A stretch of DNA of 64,000 nucleotides, from NCBI RefSeq assembly GCF_001420995.1, contig NZ_CP012184.1:3890501-3954500 (forward strand), written 5' to 3'. Under the pieces are notes generated by a model that saw only the letters and a list, made by a program, of their open reading frames with translations, did no database searches and was not told where the DNA came from. Position 1 is the first letter of the stretch. Every line of letters begins with the position of its first letter. Below are positions 34,876 to 43,280 of the stretch, in pieces. Source of the stretch: Pseudonocardia sp. EC080619-01 (lineage in GTDB: Bacteria; Actinomycetota; Actinomycetes; Mycobacteriales; Pseudonocardiaceae). The position numbers were made by a program, and so were the translations under genes.

Positions 34876-34927
34876 CGGGATCGGCGGTCCGCTGACATCG
34901 GTGAATGGCGGGGTTGCTCACTCCGGC

Positions 34928-34973
34928 GTGTGAGAGGGCCCGCACGGGGCGCGACGAACCGCCCGTCTCACAC
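34928..34973 (-). terminator. Candidate terminator at the end of the DagK-like gene
   Basis: GTGTGAGA-GGGC (34928-34939) pairs with GCCC-G-TCTCACAC (34961-34973), leaving a single bulged base and a 21-nt loop. The right arm overlaps the last codons of the minus-strand lipid kinase gene. Confidence 0.5.
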
Positions 34974-35918
34974 GACGACGCGTAACGCTCCGGCCACGCT
35001 CAGGAACTCCACGTCGGTGCGCATGCCGAGGTGGTCGCCGTCGAGCTGCAGCGCCAGCGGCCGGTCGGAGGTGATCCGGACCTGCGGGACGGCGTCGTGC
35101 CGGACGATGTGGCGGCCGTGCGGGTCACCGTCCGCGGCCAGTATCTGGCGCAGCGTGGCCGCGATCGTCCGCGGCCCGAGACCGGTGAGCGCGAACAACC
35201 CGAGCCCGCTGCCGAACGACGAGCGCGGGTTCGTCCGCACCGCGCGCCCCGACAGGTAGGTCCACGGGTCCGTGTTGGAGACGAACGCCAGCTTCACGCC
35301 CTCCAGCGGCGCGGCACCGGGGATGTCGACCGTCATCGACGGCGGCCGGCGCAGCTGCGCGACGTACTGCGCGAGGGCGGTCATCGCGTAGCGGCCGGGG
35401 CTGGCCTCGTGGCCCTGCGCCCTGGCCCGCTCGACCGCGGCGACGACGTCGGCGTCCCAGCCGATGCCGGCGTTGAAGGTGAACCAGCGGTCGTCGGCGT
35501 GCCCGAGACCGACCAGGCGCCTGCGCCGCTGCGCCAGCGCCTGCAGCACGTGACCGGTCGCGTCCACCGGGTCGCGGGGCAGCTCCAGTGCCCTGGCGAA
35601 GACGTTCGCCGAGCCGCCGGGGACCACCGCCAGCATCGCCGTGGCGTCCGGGTCCGGGCGCGGGGCGCCGGTCCCGGTGCCGGTCTGCGCGGCGAGCAGG
35701 CCGTTGACGACCTCGTTCACCGTGCCGTCGCCGCCGAGGGCGACGACGAGCTCGACGCCGTCGGCGACGGCCGCCGCGGTCGCCTCCGCGGCGTGCCCCC
35801 GGTACCGGGTCTGCAGCACCTCGAGCTTGAGCTCGCTGGCGAGTGCCTTGGTCAGCACATCCCGTCCGGCGGCGGTGGTGGACGTGGCCTGGGGGTTGAC
35901 CACGAGCATCGCGCGCAC
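34968..35918 (-). CDS. Diacylglycerol kinase catalytic-domain protein (DagK/YegS type)
   Basis: 316 aa. N-terminal kinase domain with L-V-V-N-P-Q-A-T-S-T-T, the nucleotide motif A-L-G-G-D-G-T-V-N-E-V-V-N-G-L near residue 75 and V-P-G-G-S-A-N-V-F-A-R-A-L near 115. A beta-sandwich C-terminal domain with F-N-A-G-I-G-W-D-A-D and L-D-G-D-H-L-G follows. It should phosphorylate diacylglycerol or a related lipid at the inner membrane face. GTG 35918 gives the family start; the upstream ATG 35999 would run into the divergent membrane gene. Mycobacteria carry a similar gene next to whiB1. Confidence 0.93.
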   Translation of the reverse strand: MRAMLVVNPQATSTTAAGRDVLTKALASELKLEVLQTRYRGHAAEATAAAVADGVELVVALGGDGTVNEVVNGLLAAQTGTGTGAPRPDPDATAMLAVVPGGSANVFARALELPRDPVDATGHVLQALAQRRRRLVGLGHADDRWFTFNAGIGWDADVVAAVERARAQGHEASPGRYAMTALAQYVAQLRRPPSMTVDIPGAAPLEGVKLAFVSNTDPWTYLSGRAVRTNPRSSFGSGLGLFALTGLGPRTIAATLRQILAADGDPHGRHIVRHDAVPQVRITSDRPLALQLDGDHLGMRTDVEFLSVAGALRVVV

Positions 35919-35961
35919 GGGGCCGACTGTATCGACCGGCCCGATCCCTATCCTCGACACC

Positions 35962-36387
35962 GTGGCCGAGGAACAGGGGAAGGGTGCCGGTGGGCGCACC
36001 GCGGTGCCGGAGAACGTGCGGGTCTCCGGGGTCCTGGTGGGGGTGCAGGGCCTGGCCGGGGTCGTCGTGTCGGTGGTGCTGGCCGTCCGGGCGATCGGTG
36101 CCGGTGACGCCCGCGGCTACTACGGACTGGCCGAGGCGGGGATCTTCCTGCTGATGGCGGGGGCCGTCGCGGGGATCGGGTACGGCCTGTTCCGCGGGGT
36201 GCACGGCTGCCGGACGCCGGCGATCGTCGTCCAGCTGCTGCTGTTCCCGGTCATCTACTACGTCCTCGGTCCCAGCCGGCAGCTGCTGTGGGGGATCGTC
36301 TGCGGGCTGTTCGTGCTGTTCACGTTCCTGATGCTGATCAGCGAGCAGACCCGGCGGTGGTCGATGGGGGAGGACTACCCGGACTGA
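35962..36387 (+). CDS. Small integral membrane protein (Rv3217c-like position)
   Basis: 141 aa with four predicted transmembrane helices (V-L-V-G-V-Q-G-L-A-G-V-V-V-S-V-V; A-G-I-F-L-L-M-A-G-A-V-A-G; I-V-V-Q-L-L-L-F-P-V-I-Y-Y-V; and G-I-V-C-G-L-F-V-L-F-T-F-L-M-L). GTG 35962 sits between divergent genes. No enzymatic motif is visible. The position between the whiB1-linked lipid kinase and the GNAT gene matches a membrane protein at the same place in mycobacteria. It overlaps the convergent GNAT gene by 13 bp. Confidence 0.85.
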   Translation: MAEEQGKGAGGRTAVPENVRVSGVLVGVQGLAGVVVSVVLAVRAIGAGDARGYYGLAEAGIFLLMAGAVAGIGYGLFRGVHGCRTPAIVVQLLLFPVIYYVLGPSRQLLWGIVCGLFVLFTFLMLISEQTRRWSMGEDYPD

Positions 36388-36869
36388 GCGGCGCGCGACG
36401 CGAGCGCGGCCAGCGGGCCGCCGGTGAGCCGGTAGGTGGTCCAGCCGTCGTTCGGCCCGGCCCCGATCGACCGGTAGAAGCCGATCGCCGGGGTGTTCCA
36501 GTCGAGCACGTTCCACTCCAGCCGGGCCCACCCGCGGTCCGCGCACTCGGCGGCCAGCGCGGCGAGCAGCCGCACGCCGTGGCCGCCGCCCCGGTGCGCG
36601 GGCGAGACGTAGAGGTCCTCCAGGTGCATCCCGGCGACGCCCTCCCAGGTGGAGAAGGTCCGGAACCAGATCGCGATCCCGACCACCTCGCCGTCGCCGG
36701 TGGTCGCGACGTGCGCCCACGCGACGGGCTCGGCGCCGAACAGCGCCGCGTGCAGCTGGTCGTCGGTGAGACCGCACTCGTCGGCGGCCTTCTCGTAGTC
36801 GGCCAGCTCGTGCACGAGCCGGACCATCGCCGGGACGTCGGCCGGGCCGGCCGGGCGCACGGCGTTCAC
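36375..36869 (-). CDS. GNAT-family N-acetyltransferase
   Basis: 164 aa. GNAT fold with V-R-P-A-G-P-A-D-V-P-A-M-V-R-L at the start, L-E-D-L-Y-V-S-P-A-H-R-G-G-G-H-G (acetyl-CoA loop, here with R-G-G-G-H-G) near residue 100 and W-N-V-L-D-W-N-T-P-A-I-G-F-Y-R-S-I-G-A. The arrangement resembles diamine or spermidine N-acetyltransferase-like enzymes, but the substrate is unproven. GTG 36869 overlaps the stop of the upstream phosphatase gene (GTGA), so the two are coupled. Confidence 0.92.
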   Translation of the reverse strand: MNAVRPAGPADVPAMVRLVHELADYEKAADECGLTDDQLHAALFGAEPVAWAHVATTGDGEVVGIAIWFRTFSTWEGVAGMHLEDLYVSPAHRGGGHGVRLLAALAAECADRGWARLEWNVLDWNTPAIGFYRSIGAGPNDGWTTYRLTGGPLAALASRAAQSG

Positions 36870-37483
36870 GACGACGTCCCGGTGGGCCGCTGGTTGAGGT
36901 GGTCGAGGCGCGGGACCCCGCGCTCGAACCCGAGGACGGTGACCCCGGCCGGGTCCATCCGGAAGTGGACGCCGCCGCTCGCCGGCTGCCCGATCCACCG
37001 GGCGGTGAGCACCCGGGAGAAGTGGCCGTGCCCGACCAGGACGACGTCACCGCCCCCGAGCAGCGCGCGGGCGTCGGCCAGCACGGAGTCGGCGCGGGCG
37101 GACACGTCGCCCGCGGTCTCGCCGCCGGGCCACGGGCCGTCCCACACGGTCCAGCCGGGCAGCGTCTCGCGGATCTGCGGGGTGGTGAGGCCCTCGCCGT
37201 CGCCGTAGTCCCACTCGGACAGTCGCTCGTCGACGGCGTCGACGGCCAGCCCGGCGAGCTCGGCGGTGTCCCGCGCGCGTGTGCGCGGGGAGCAGAGGAC
37301 GCGGGCGGGCGGGTCGTCGTGGCGGACCAGGGTCAGCGCGTCCCGGACGCTGCGGGCGGCGGCCCGCCCGGCACCGGTGAGCGGGATGTCGGTGCGGCCG
37401 GTGTGCTTCCCGGTCCGCGACCACTCGGTCTCACCGTGCCGCAGGAGCAGGACGCGGCCGTACGGGTCGGCTTCGGAGCTCAC
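36866..37483 (-). CDS. Histidine phosphatase (phosphoglycerate mutase-like) family protein
   Basis: 205 aa. Catalytic L-L-R-H-G-E-T-E-W near residue 15, S-P-R-T-R-A-R-D-T-A, acid region E-W-D-Y-G-D-G-E-G, and the second histidine in V-G-H-G-H-F-S-R-V-L. It is a 2H-phosphatase of the acid-phosphatase branch; the mycobacterial syntenic gene (Rv3214, called gpm2) is a phosphatase rather than a mutase. GTG 37483 is chosen because the frame upstream is low-complexity and non-conserved. Confidence 0.92.
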   Translation of the reverse strand: MSSEADPYGRVLLLRHGETEWSRTGKHTGRTDIPLTGAGRAAARSVRDALTLVRHDDPPARVLCSPRTRARDTAELAGLAVDAVDERLSEWDYGDGEGLTTPQIRETLPGWTVWDGPWPGGETAGDVSARADSVLADARALLGGGDVVLVGHGHFSRVLTARWIGQPASGGVHFRMDPAGVTVLGFERGVPRLDHLNQRPTGTSS

Positions 37484-37668
37484 ACCCGGTGACGCTAGTC
37501 GTGCGCCGGGCCGCGCGCCGCTCCCCGGGCGTGGGCTGCGGGGTGCGGGTTTCGCCCGGTCGTGGCGCCCGCCCACCCGTCCGGGGCGTGACGGCGTCCG
37601 GCCCGCCCTCGTTGGGGCCGCGACGGGGTGCGGTCCCGCGCCCACCGGCCCGCCGTCCGAGGAGTGTC

Positions 37669-38643
37669 ATGTCGCAGCTGCCCCGCCGTCTCGCACGGCG
37701 GATCGCCGGGATCTGCGCCGCGGCCGGCCTGTCGGCCGTCGCGGTCCTCACCGTCCCCGGTGGCACCGCGCTCGCCCAGCCGGGGCCCGCCCCGATCGGG
37801 CCCGGCGTGCAGATCGTCACGCCACTCGGCGACGGCGCGGAGCTCTGCACGGCGAACTTCCTGTTCACCGGAGCGGGCGGCCAGGACGGGCACCGCGACG
37901 GCGACGGCGCCGAGCACCAGTCGTCCCCGGCCGGGAAGCTCTACCTCGGCACGGCCGCGCACTGCACGGGTACCGCCGAGTCGACGGGCTCGGTGGACGG
38001 CTGCGTCGAACCGGTCATGCCGGAGGGCACGGAGGTCGGCATCACCGGTCGTGACGGCCGCACCTACAGCGGCACCGTCGCCTACAACTCCTGGGCGGCG
38101 ATGCAGGCGCGCGGCGAGACCGACCGGGCGGCCTGTGGCTACAACGACTTCGCGCTGATCGAGCTGAGCCCGGAGGCCGCGGCGGTCGCCGACCCGACGG
38201 TGCCCGGCTTCGGCGGCCCCGTGGCCCTCGACACCGACGGCACCCGCAACGGCGAGACCGTCTACAGCCACCAGCCGAACCAGCTGGCGGCGACGCCGGA
38301 CAAGCAGGGGATCAGCCTGGGCAGGCCGGAGGGGCCGCGCACGCACGTCGTCGTCACCGCACCGCCGGGGGTGCCGGGCGACTCGGGCTCGGGCTACCTC
38401 GACTCCGAGGGCAAGGCCTTCGGTGTGCTGTCCAGCCTGCTGCTGCCGACCGCGGCCAACGGCGTCGCCGACATCGCGCAGGCCCTGGACTACGCGGCCG
38501 AGTACGGCCGGATCGGGAAGGTGGACCTCGTCCCCGGAACCGCGCCGTTCGCGCCGGACACGCTCCGGATGACCGAGCTGCCGGCCGGCCCGCAGCTCCC
38601 TGCGCAGCCGCTGCCGGACCTCACGCCCGCACCGCTGCGCTGA
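37669..38643 (+). CDS. Secreted trypsin-like serine peptidase
   Basis: 324 aa. A signal peptide of about 36 residues (two Arg pairs, hydrophobic core, A-L-A-Q-P-G cleavage region) predicts export. The chymotrypsin-fold triad is visible: His in G-T-A-A-H-C-T-G, Asp in Y-N-D-F-A-L-I-E-L and Ser in P-G-D-S-G-S-G-Y-L. Cysteines at C-T-A-N-F, A-A-H-C, D-G-C-V-E and A-A-C-G-Y could form two disulfides. A proline-rich tail follows the domain. AGGAG lies 5 nt before ATG 37669. It is monocistronic; the substrate is unknown. Confidence 0.9.
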   Translation: MSQLPRRLARRIAGICAAAGLSAVAVLTVPGGTALAQPGPAPIGPGVQIVTPLGDGAELCTANFLFTGAGGQDGHRDGDGAEHQSSPAGKLYLGTAAHCTGTAESTGSVDGCVEPVMPEGTEVGITGRDGRTYSGTVAYNSWAAMQARGETDRAACGYNDFALIELSPEAAAVADPTVPGFGGPVALDTDGTRNGETVYSHQPNQLAATPDKQGISLGRPEGPRTHVVVTAPPGVPGDSGSGYLDSEGKAFGVLSSLLLPTAANGVADIAQALDYAAEYGRIGKVDLVPGTAPFAPDTLRMTELPAGPQLPAQPLPDLTPAPLR

Positions 38644-38790
38644 ACCCGCAACCCGTACGCGCGTCCTGTGCGGGTGCCCACTCCGGCCGTGCCGGACCCC
38701 CGGATCCGGGCCTCGCCCTGGTTAGACTGCGCGCCAGTACCCGACAGCCGTGTCCCGCCCCGGATCCGCATCCGGAACCGGAGAGGCGGG

Positions 38791-38901
38791 ATGGCCGTCC
38801 GGCACCGCGATCCGGTCGACGACACCCGCGACCTCCGGTGCAACGGCAGGCGCCCCCGACCGGCGCCGCTCACGTACCAGACCAGTGGAGTCACTCGATG
38901 A
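38791..38901 (+). CDS. Candidate 36-codon leader ORF coupled to malic enzyme
   Basis: ATG 38791 follows GGAGAGGCGGG directly and reads 36 codons (M-A-V-R-H-R-D-P-V-D-D-T-R-D ...) to TGA 38899-38901, which overlaps the malic enzyme ATG as ATGA. A TAGACT -10-like box sits at about 38725-38730. The peptide is Arg/Pro-rich and matches no family I know. It may be a translated leader controlling the downstream start, or a chance ORF. It lies in the 254-bp gap after the peptidase gene. Confidence 0.4.
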   Translation: MAVRHRDPVDDTRDLRCNGRRPRPAPLTYQTSGVTR

Positions 38902-40076
38902 CGCTCGCCCAGGACCGCCCGACCGCCGCCCCGCACCGAGACGAGGTGTTCGGCGCGCACGAGGGCGGGAAGCTCGCGACCGGGCTGACCGCGCCGCTGG
39001 CCGACGCCCGGGACCTGTCGATCGCCTACACCCCCGGTGTGGCGGACGTCTGCCGCGCCATCGCCGACGACGCCTCGCTCGCCTCCCGCTACACCTGGGC
39101 GCACCGGCTGGTGGCGGTCGTGAGCGACGGCACCGCGGTGCTCGGCCTGGGCGACATCGGCCCGCGGGCGTCGCTGCCGGTGATGGAGGGCAAGTCGGCG
39201 CTGTTCAAGTCGTTCGCCGGCCTGGACTCGATCCCGCTGGTGCTCGACACCACCGACGTCGACGAGATCGTCGAGACGCTCGTGCGGCTGCGTCCGACCT
39301 TCGGGGCGGTGAACCTGGAGGACGTCTCGGCCCCGCGCTGCTTCGAGCTGGAGCGTCGGCTGGTCGAGGCCCTGGACTGCCCGGTCATGCACGACGACCA
39401 GCACGGCACCGCCGTGGTCCTGCTCGCGGCGCTCGACGGCGCCTGCCGGCTGCAGGGCCGCCCGCTCGCCGACCTGCGGATCGTCATCTCCGGTGCCGGT
39501 GCCGCCGGCATCGCGTGCGCCCGGATCCTGCTCGCCGCCGGTGCCTCGGACGTCGTGCTGCTCGACTCCCGCGGGATCGTCGACGCGGGGCGCGGGGGCG
39601 AGAAGGCCGACCTGGCCGCGGTCACCAACCCGCGTGGCGTGACCGGCGGGATCGCCGAGGCGATGGACGGGGCGGACGTGTTCGTCGGCCTCTCCAGCGC
39701 GACGCTGCCGGAGGAGGTGCTGGCCACGATGGCCCCCGAGGGCATGGTGTTCGCGCTGTCCAACCCGGACCCCGAGGTGCACCCGGACGTCGCCGCGCGG
39801 CACGCGGCGATCGTCGCGACCGGGCGCAGCGACTTCCCGAACCAGATCAACAACGTGCTGGCCTTCCCCGGGATCTTCCGGGGCGCGCTGGACGTGCACG
39901 CCCGCCGGATCACCGACGGGATGAAGGTCGCGGCCGCCCGGGCCATCGCGGACGTGGTGGCCGACGAGCTGAGCCCGTCGAAGATCGTTCCCGGGCCGTT
40001 CGACCCGCGCGTGGCGCCCGCCGTCGCAGCCGCCGTCGCCCGTGCCGCGGGTGACAGCGGGGCGACGTCCGGGTGA
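38898..40076 (+). CDS. NAD(P)-dependent malic enzyme
   Basis: 392 aa, the short bacterial form. It decarboxylates malate to pyruvate and links the TCA cycle to gluconeogenesis and NADPH supply. Motifs: I-A-Y-T-P-G-V-A-D-V-C (catalytic Tyr region), V-M-E-G-K-S-A-L-F-K-S-F-A-G (catalytic Lys), N-L-E-D-V-S-A-P-R-C-F-E-L, H-D-D-Q-H-G-T-A, Rossmann I-S-G-A-G-A-A-G-I-A, and L-S-N-P-D-P-E-V. The cofactor preference cannot be read safely. GGAG lies 8 nt before the ATG. Confidence 0.95.
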   Translation: MTLAQDRPTAAPHRDEVFGAHEGGKLATGLTAPLADARDLSIAYTPGVADVCRAIADDASLASRYTWAHRLVAVVSDGTAVLGLGDIGPRASLPVMEGKSALFKSFAGLDSIPLVLDTTDVDEIVETLVRLRPTFGAVNLEDVSAPRCFELERRLVEALDCPVMHDDQHGTAVVLLAALDGACRLQGRPLADLRIVISGAGAAGIACARILLAAGASDVVLLDSRGIVDAGRGGEKADLAAVTNPRGVTGGIAEAMDGADVFVGLSSATLPEEVLATMAPEGMVFALSNPDPEVHPDVAARHAAIVATGRSDFPNQINNVLAFPGIFRGALDVHARRITDGMKVAAARAIADVVADELSPSKIVPGPFDPRVAPAVAAAVARAAGDSGATSG

Positions 40077-40102
40077 CGACGACCGGGTAGATCCGGTTAC
40101 CA

Positions 40103-40188
40103 ACCGTGCACGACGGGGCGGTGCGGCGAACGGCGCGCTGCGCTGTGAGCGGTCGTGCACGGTGCGTCAAGCCTCCGTGCGCCGTTCG
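40103..40188. repeat. Interleaved inverted repeats downstream of malic enzyme
   Basis: ACCGTGCACGAC (40103-40114) is the exact complement of 40152-40163. CGAACGGCGC (40127-40136) is the complement of 40179-40188. The arms alternate (1-2-1'-2'), the arrangement of an H-type pseudoknot or of two mutually exclusive hairpins. This occupies the 305-bp gap 40077-40381; no gene is seen there. It could end the malic enzyme transcript or precede the EAL gene. Confidence 0.7.
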
Positions 40189-40381
40189 GCGACCCTCCGA
40201 CGCCCTTCACCCTGAGGGACGGGCGTACCACTCACGGTGAATATGGCCCGGAGGAGCGCAATTGCGCCGAACGGCCCCATTACCCGCTGTGCAGGATGCC
40301 TCGATCGGGCTACGGGGGCGGATCGCCCGGCCCGGTGGCTCGTTGTCCACGGTGGAGCTGCCGAGCAGAACGGAGGCGGGC

Positions 40382-43138
40382 GTGGCCGAGCTGGATCCAC
40401 GGACGGGACACCGTCCGGGGGGTACGCCCCGTGGCGTGTACGACGACGAGTCGATGGGCGGTGCTGCCGGGGACCCACGCCGCGACGTGGACCGGCCCAC
40501 CGGTATCGCCGGTGACCTCGCCCGGGCGTTCGCCGGGCCCGGAGGCACCGCGGCGTCACGGCCGCGGCCGTCGCCGTCGCCGCGTCCCGCCGAGGGCGAG
40601 CCGCTCGCGGAGGCGCTGTATGCGCCCACCGCCGGGAACGCCGCGGACGTGTTCGACGGTGCTGCCCCGATGACCGGTGCCGCCCCGGTGCCCGGCGCAC
40701 CCGAGGCCCGGGCCGACCGTGCGCCGTCGCCGACGCCGCGCCCGGCGGCCGACGAACTCCCGCAGCTCCCGGCGCTCCCGCCCTCGCCCGCCCTGCTCTG
40801 CGACGCCGCAGGCACCGTGCTCCACACCAACGCCGCGCTCCGCAGGCTCGCGGGGTCGGCCGACCCGACGGGCATGAAGCTCCCGCAGCTGCTCGTCGGC
40901 CCCGACTCCGACGCCCGGCTGGTCCGCGCCGACCGCCGGCTGGCCCGGGTGAAGGTCGTCCGCTGGCCGCACCCGGGGGACCACACCGTCGTGCTGCTCA
41001 CCGCGTTCCCGGACGCGGCGCCCGCGGCGTCCGACGAGGCCCCCGCTCTGGACCTGGAGCGGGCCACCCGCTCCGGCACCTGGACCTTCGACCTGCAGGC
41101 CGGGACGCTGACCCGCAGCGAGGGCCTGGTCGAGCTCTACCGGGTGCTGGGCGTCCGCCCGGACGGCCCGGACGGCCCGATCGAGGGCGAGCAGGTCGAG
41201 CGGGTCTGCCGGATGCTGCGCCGCGGCCCGGAGGAGTCGTCGTCGGCGGCGCACGCCTCGCACTCGTCGGAGATCCGGCCGGAGGGCGGCGCGGTGCTGT
41301 CCTGCCGCACCCGGATCGACCGCACCCCCGGCGGCGCGCCGCTGCGGCTGATCGGGACCGTGCAGGACGTCTCCGACCGCCGCCGTGCCGAGTCCCGCGC
41401 GCAGCGCTCCGGGCAGCGGTTCGCCGACCTGGTCGCCACGATCACCACCGGCGTCGCGATGCTCGACGGCCGCGGCCGGATCGTCGACGCCAACCCCGCG
41501 CTGTGCCGGCTGCTCGACGCCGACCTGGAGACCCTGCGCGGTGTCCCGGCGCGGGCGCTGTCCGCGGAGCCGCAGCGCGGCGACCGCGGCGGCCTGCCGG
41601 ACTGGCTGCGCGACCCCTCGCACCCCGAGCCGACGTACCGGATCGAGTCGCTGCCGCTGCTGCGGGCTGACGGCACCCGGGTCGACTGCGAGGTCGTCGT
41701 CAACGCCGCCCCGTCCGACGACGGCCGCCCGTTCTGGCTGCTCGTCGTCACCGACGTCGGCGAGCGCCGGCGCGCCGCGGACGTGCTCCGCGAGGCGAAC
41801 ACCGTCGACCCGCTCACCCGGCTGCCCAACCGTGCCGGGCTGCTCGAGCTGGCCGACCGCCTCCTGTCCGGGCCGGGCGCCGACCGGGTCGCGGTCGTCT
41901 GCGGGGACGTCGACGACTTCGCCCGGGTCAACACCGGCCTCGGTCACGACGCCGGCGACACCCTGCTCACCGAGCTGGCGGGCAGGCTGCAGCGCGAGCT
42001 GCCGCCGCTGTGCACCGCGGCCCGGCTGTCCGCGGACGAGTTCGCCGTCGTCTGCGCGGACACCGACGACGTCGGCGGCGCGGCCACGCTGGCCGGCACG
42101 GTCGCCGACCTGCTCCGCGGCTCCGTCACCGTGGCCGGGCGCCCGGTGACGCTGAGCGCCTCGGTCGGTGTCGCGACCCGCGACGCCGTGCCCGAGGGGC
42201 CACGTGCCCCGCGGGGCGACGACCTGCTCCGCTCGGCCGAGGTCGCCGTGCAGCAGGCCAAGAAGCGCGGCCGTGGCACCGTCGTGGTCGCGGACCGCGG
42301 CACCGTCGGTCCCGCCCAGCGTCAGCTGGAGCTGGAGGCGGAGCTGCGCGCCGCGATCGAGTCCGACGAGCTGCGCCTGGAGTACCAGCCGGTCGTCGGC
42401 CCGGACGGCACCGTGCTCTCCGCCGAGGCGCTGCTGCGCTGGTCGCACCCGGTGCACGGCGAGGTCTCCCCGGGCGAGTTCCTGCCGGTCGCCCAGCGGG
42501 GTGGTCTGCAGCGGGATCTCGACCTGTGGGTGCTGCGGACGGCGGCCGCCGAGGCGGCGACCTGGCCGCGGCACGGCCGGTCGATCGCCGTCGCGGTCAA
42601 CCTGGCCGGCCTGCTGCCGGCCGACCCGGACTTCCTGGAGGAGGTCAGCGCGATCGTCGACGGTGCCGGGCTGGGCTGGGACCAGCTGGTGCTCGAGCTC
42701 GTCGAGACCAGCCTGGTCGCGCTGCCGCGCCCGGCGCTGGACGCGATGAGCGAGCTCGTCCGGCGCGGGGTCCGGTTCGCCGTCGACGACTTCGGCACCG
42801 GCTACTCGTCGCTGGCCCGGCTCAAGGAGCTCCCGGCGCAGACGGTGAAGGTGGACCGCGCGTTCGTCACCGGGGTCGGCACCGACCCGGCGGACTTCGC
42901 CCTGGCCCGGGCGGTGGTCGAGGTCGCCCGGGCGATGGGCCGTGCCACCGTCGCGGAGGGCGTGGAGACCGCCGAGCAGTTCCACGTGCTGCGCGGGCTC
43001 GGGGTCAACGCGTTCCAGGGCTGGTTGTTCGCCCGCTCCCTGCGGCCGGACGACCTGCACCGGGTGCTGCGCGGCGGCGGCCTCCCCACCCCGGCGACGA
43101 CCGCGACGCCGCCCGGAGGCACCCCCGGCGCCTGGTGA
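40382..43138 (+). CDS. PAS-(degenerate GGDEF)-EAL cyclic-di-GMP phosphodiesterase
   Basis: 918 aa. The first 150 residues are Pro/Ala-rich and disordered. Two PAS-like domains follow (about 155-340, with V-L-H-T-N-A-A-L; and about 345-465, with G-R-I-V-D-A-N-P-A-L). The GGDEF domain (about 475-640) has S-A-D-E-F in place of G-G-D-E-F, so cyclase activity is unlikely. The EAL domain (about 655-890) is intact: S-A-E-A-L-L-R-W, V-D-D-F-G-T-G-Y-S-S-L, V-A-E-G-V-E-T. It should hydrolyse c-di-GMP. GTG 40382 is chosen for GGAGG 6-10 nt upstream; TTG 40343 is an alternative. No transmembrane segment is seen. Confidence 0.93.
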   Translation: MAELDPRTGHRPGGTPRGVYDDESMGGAAGDPRRDVDRPTGIAGDLARAFAGPGGTAASRPRPSPSPRPAEGEPLAEALYAPTAGNAADVFDGAAPMTGAAPVPGAPEARADRAPSPTPRPAADELPQLPALPPSPALLCDAAGTVLHTNAALRRLAGSADPTGMKLPQLLVGPDSDARLVRADRRLARVKVVRWPHPGDHTVVLLTAFPDAAPAASDEAPALDLERATRSGTWTFDLQAGTLTRSEGLVELYRVLGVRPDGPDGPIEGEQVERVCRMLRRGPEESSSAAHASHSSEIRPEGGAVLSCRTRIDRTPGGAPLRLIGTVQDVSDRRRAESRAQRSGQRFADLVATITTGVAMLDGRGRIVDANPALCRLLDADLETLRGVPARALSAEPQRGDRGGLPDWLRDPSHPEPTYRIESLPLLRADGTRVDCEVVVNAAPSDDGRPFWLLVVTDVGERRRAADVLREANTVDPLTRLPNRAGLLELADRLLSGPGADRVAVVCGDVDDFARVNTGLGHDAGDTLLTELAGRLQRELPPLCTAARLSADEFAVVCADTDDVGGAATLAGTVADLLRGSVTVAGRPVTLSASVGVATRDAVPEGPRAPRGDDLLRSAEVAVQQAKKRGRGTVVVADRGTVGPAQRQLELEAELRAAIESDELRLEYQPVVGPDGTVLSAEALLRWSHPVHGEVSPGEFLPVAQRGGLQRDLDLWVLRTAAAEAATWPRHGRSIAVAVNLAGLLPADPDFLEEVSAIVDGAGLGWDQLVLELVETSLVALPRPALDAMSELVRRGVRFAVDDFGTGYSSLARLKELPAQTVKVDRAFVTGVGTDPADFALARAVVEVARAMGRATVAEGVETAEQFHVLRGLGVNAFQGWLFARSLRPDDLHRVLRGGGLPTPATTATPPGGTPGAW

Positions 43139-43280
43139 CCGGACCGGCCGGCCCGGAGCCGTCCGGTCCGGACACGTGCCCGCACGGCGGCCGGCCGGGT
43201 CGCCGGTCGTCCACGACCGGGTTAGTGTTCTCCGACCATGCGGCCCCTCGGCCGCACGCCGAGGGCAGGGGGAACCGGCG

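Noticed and set aside
34485-34967. 6C RNA or tRNA in the gap upstream of whiB1
   Set aside because: No cytosine-run loops as in 6C RNA, and no T-loop or acceptor-stem pattern of a tRNA.
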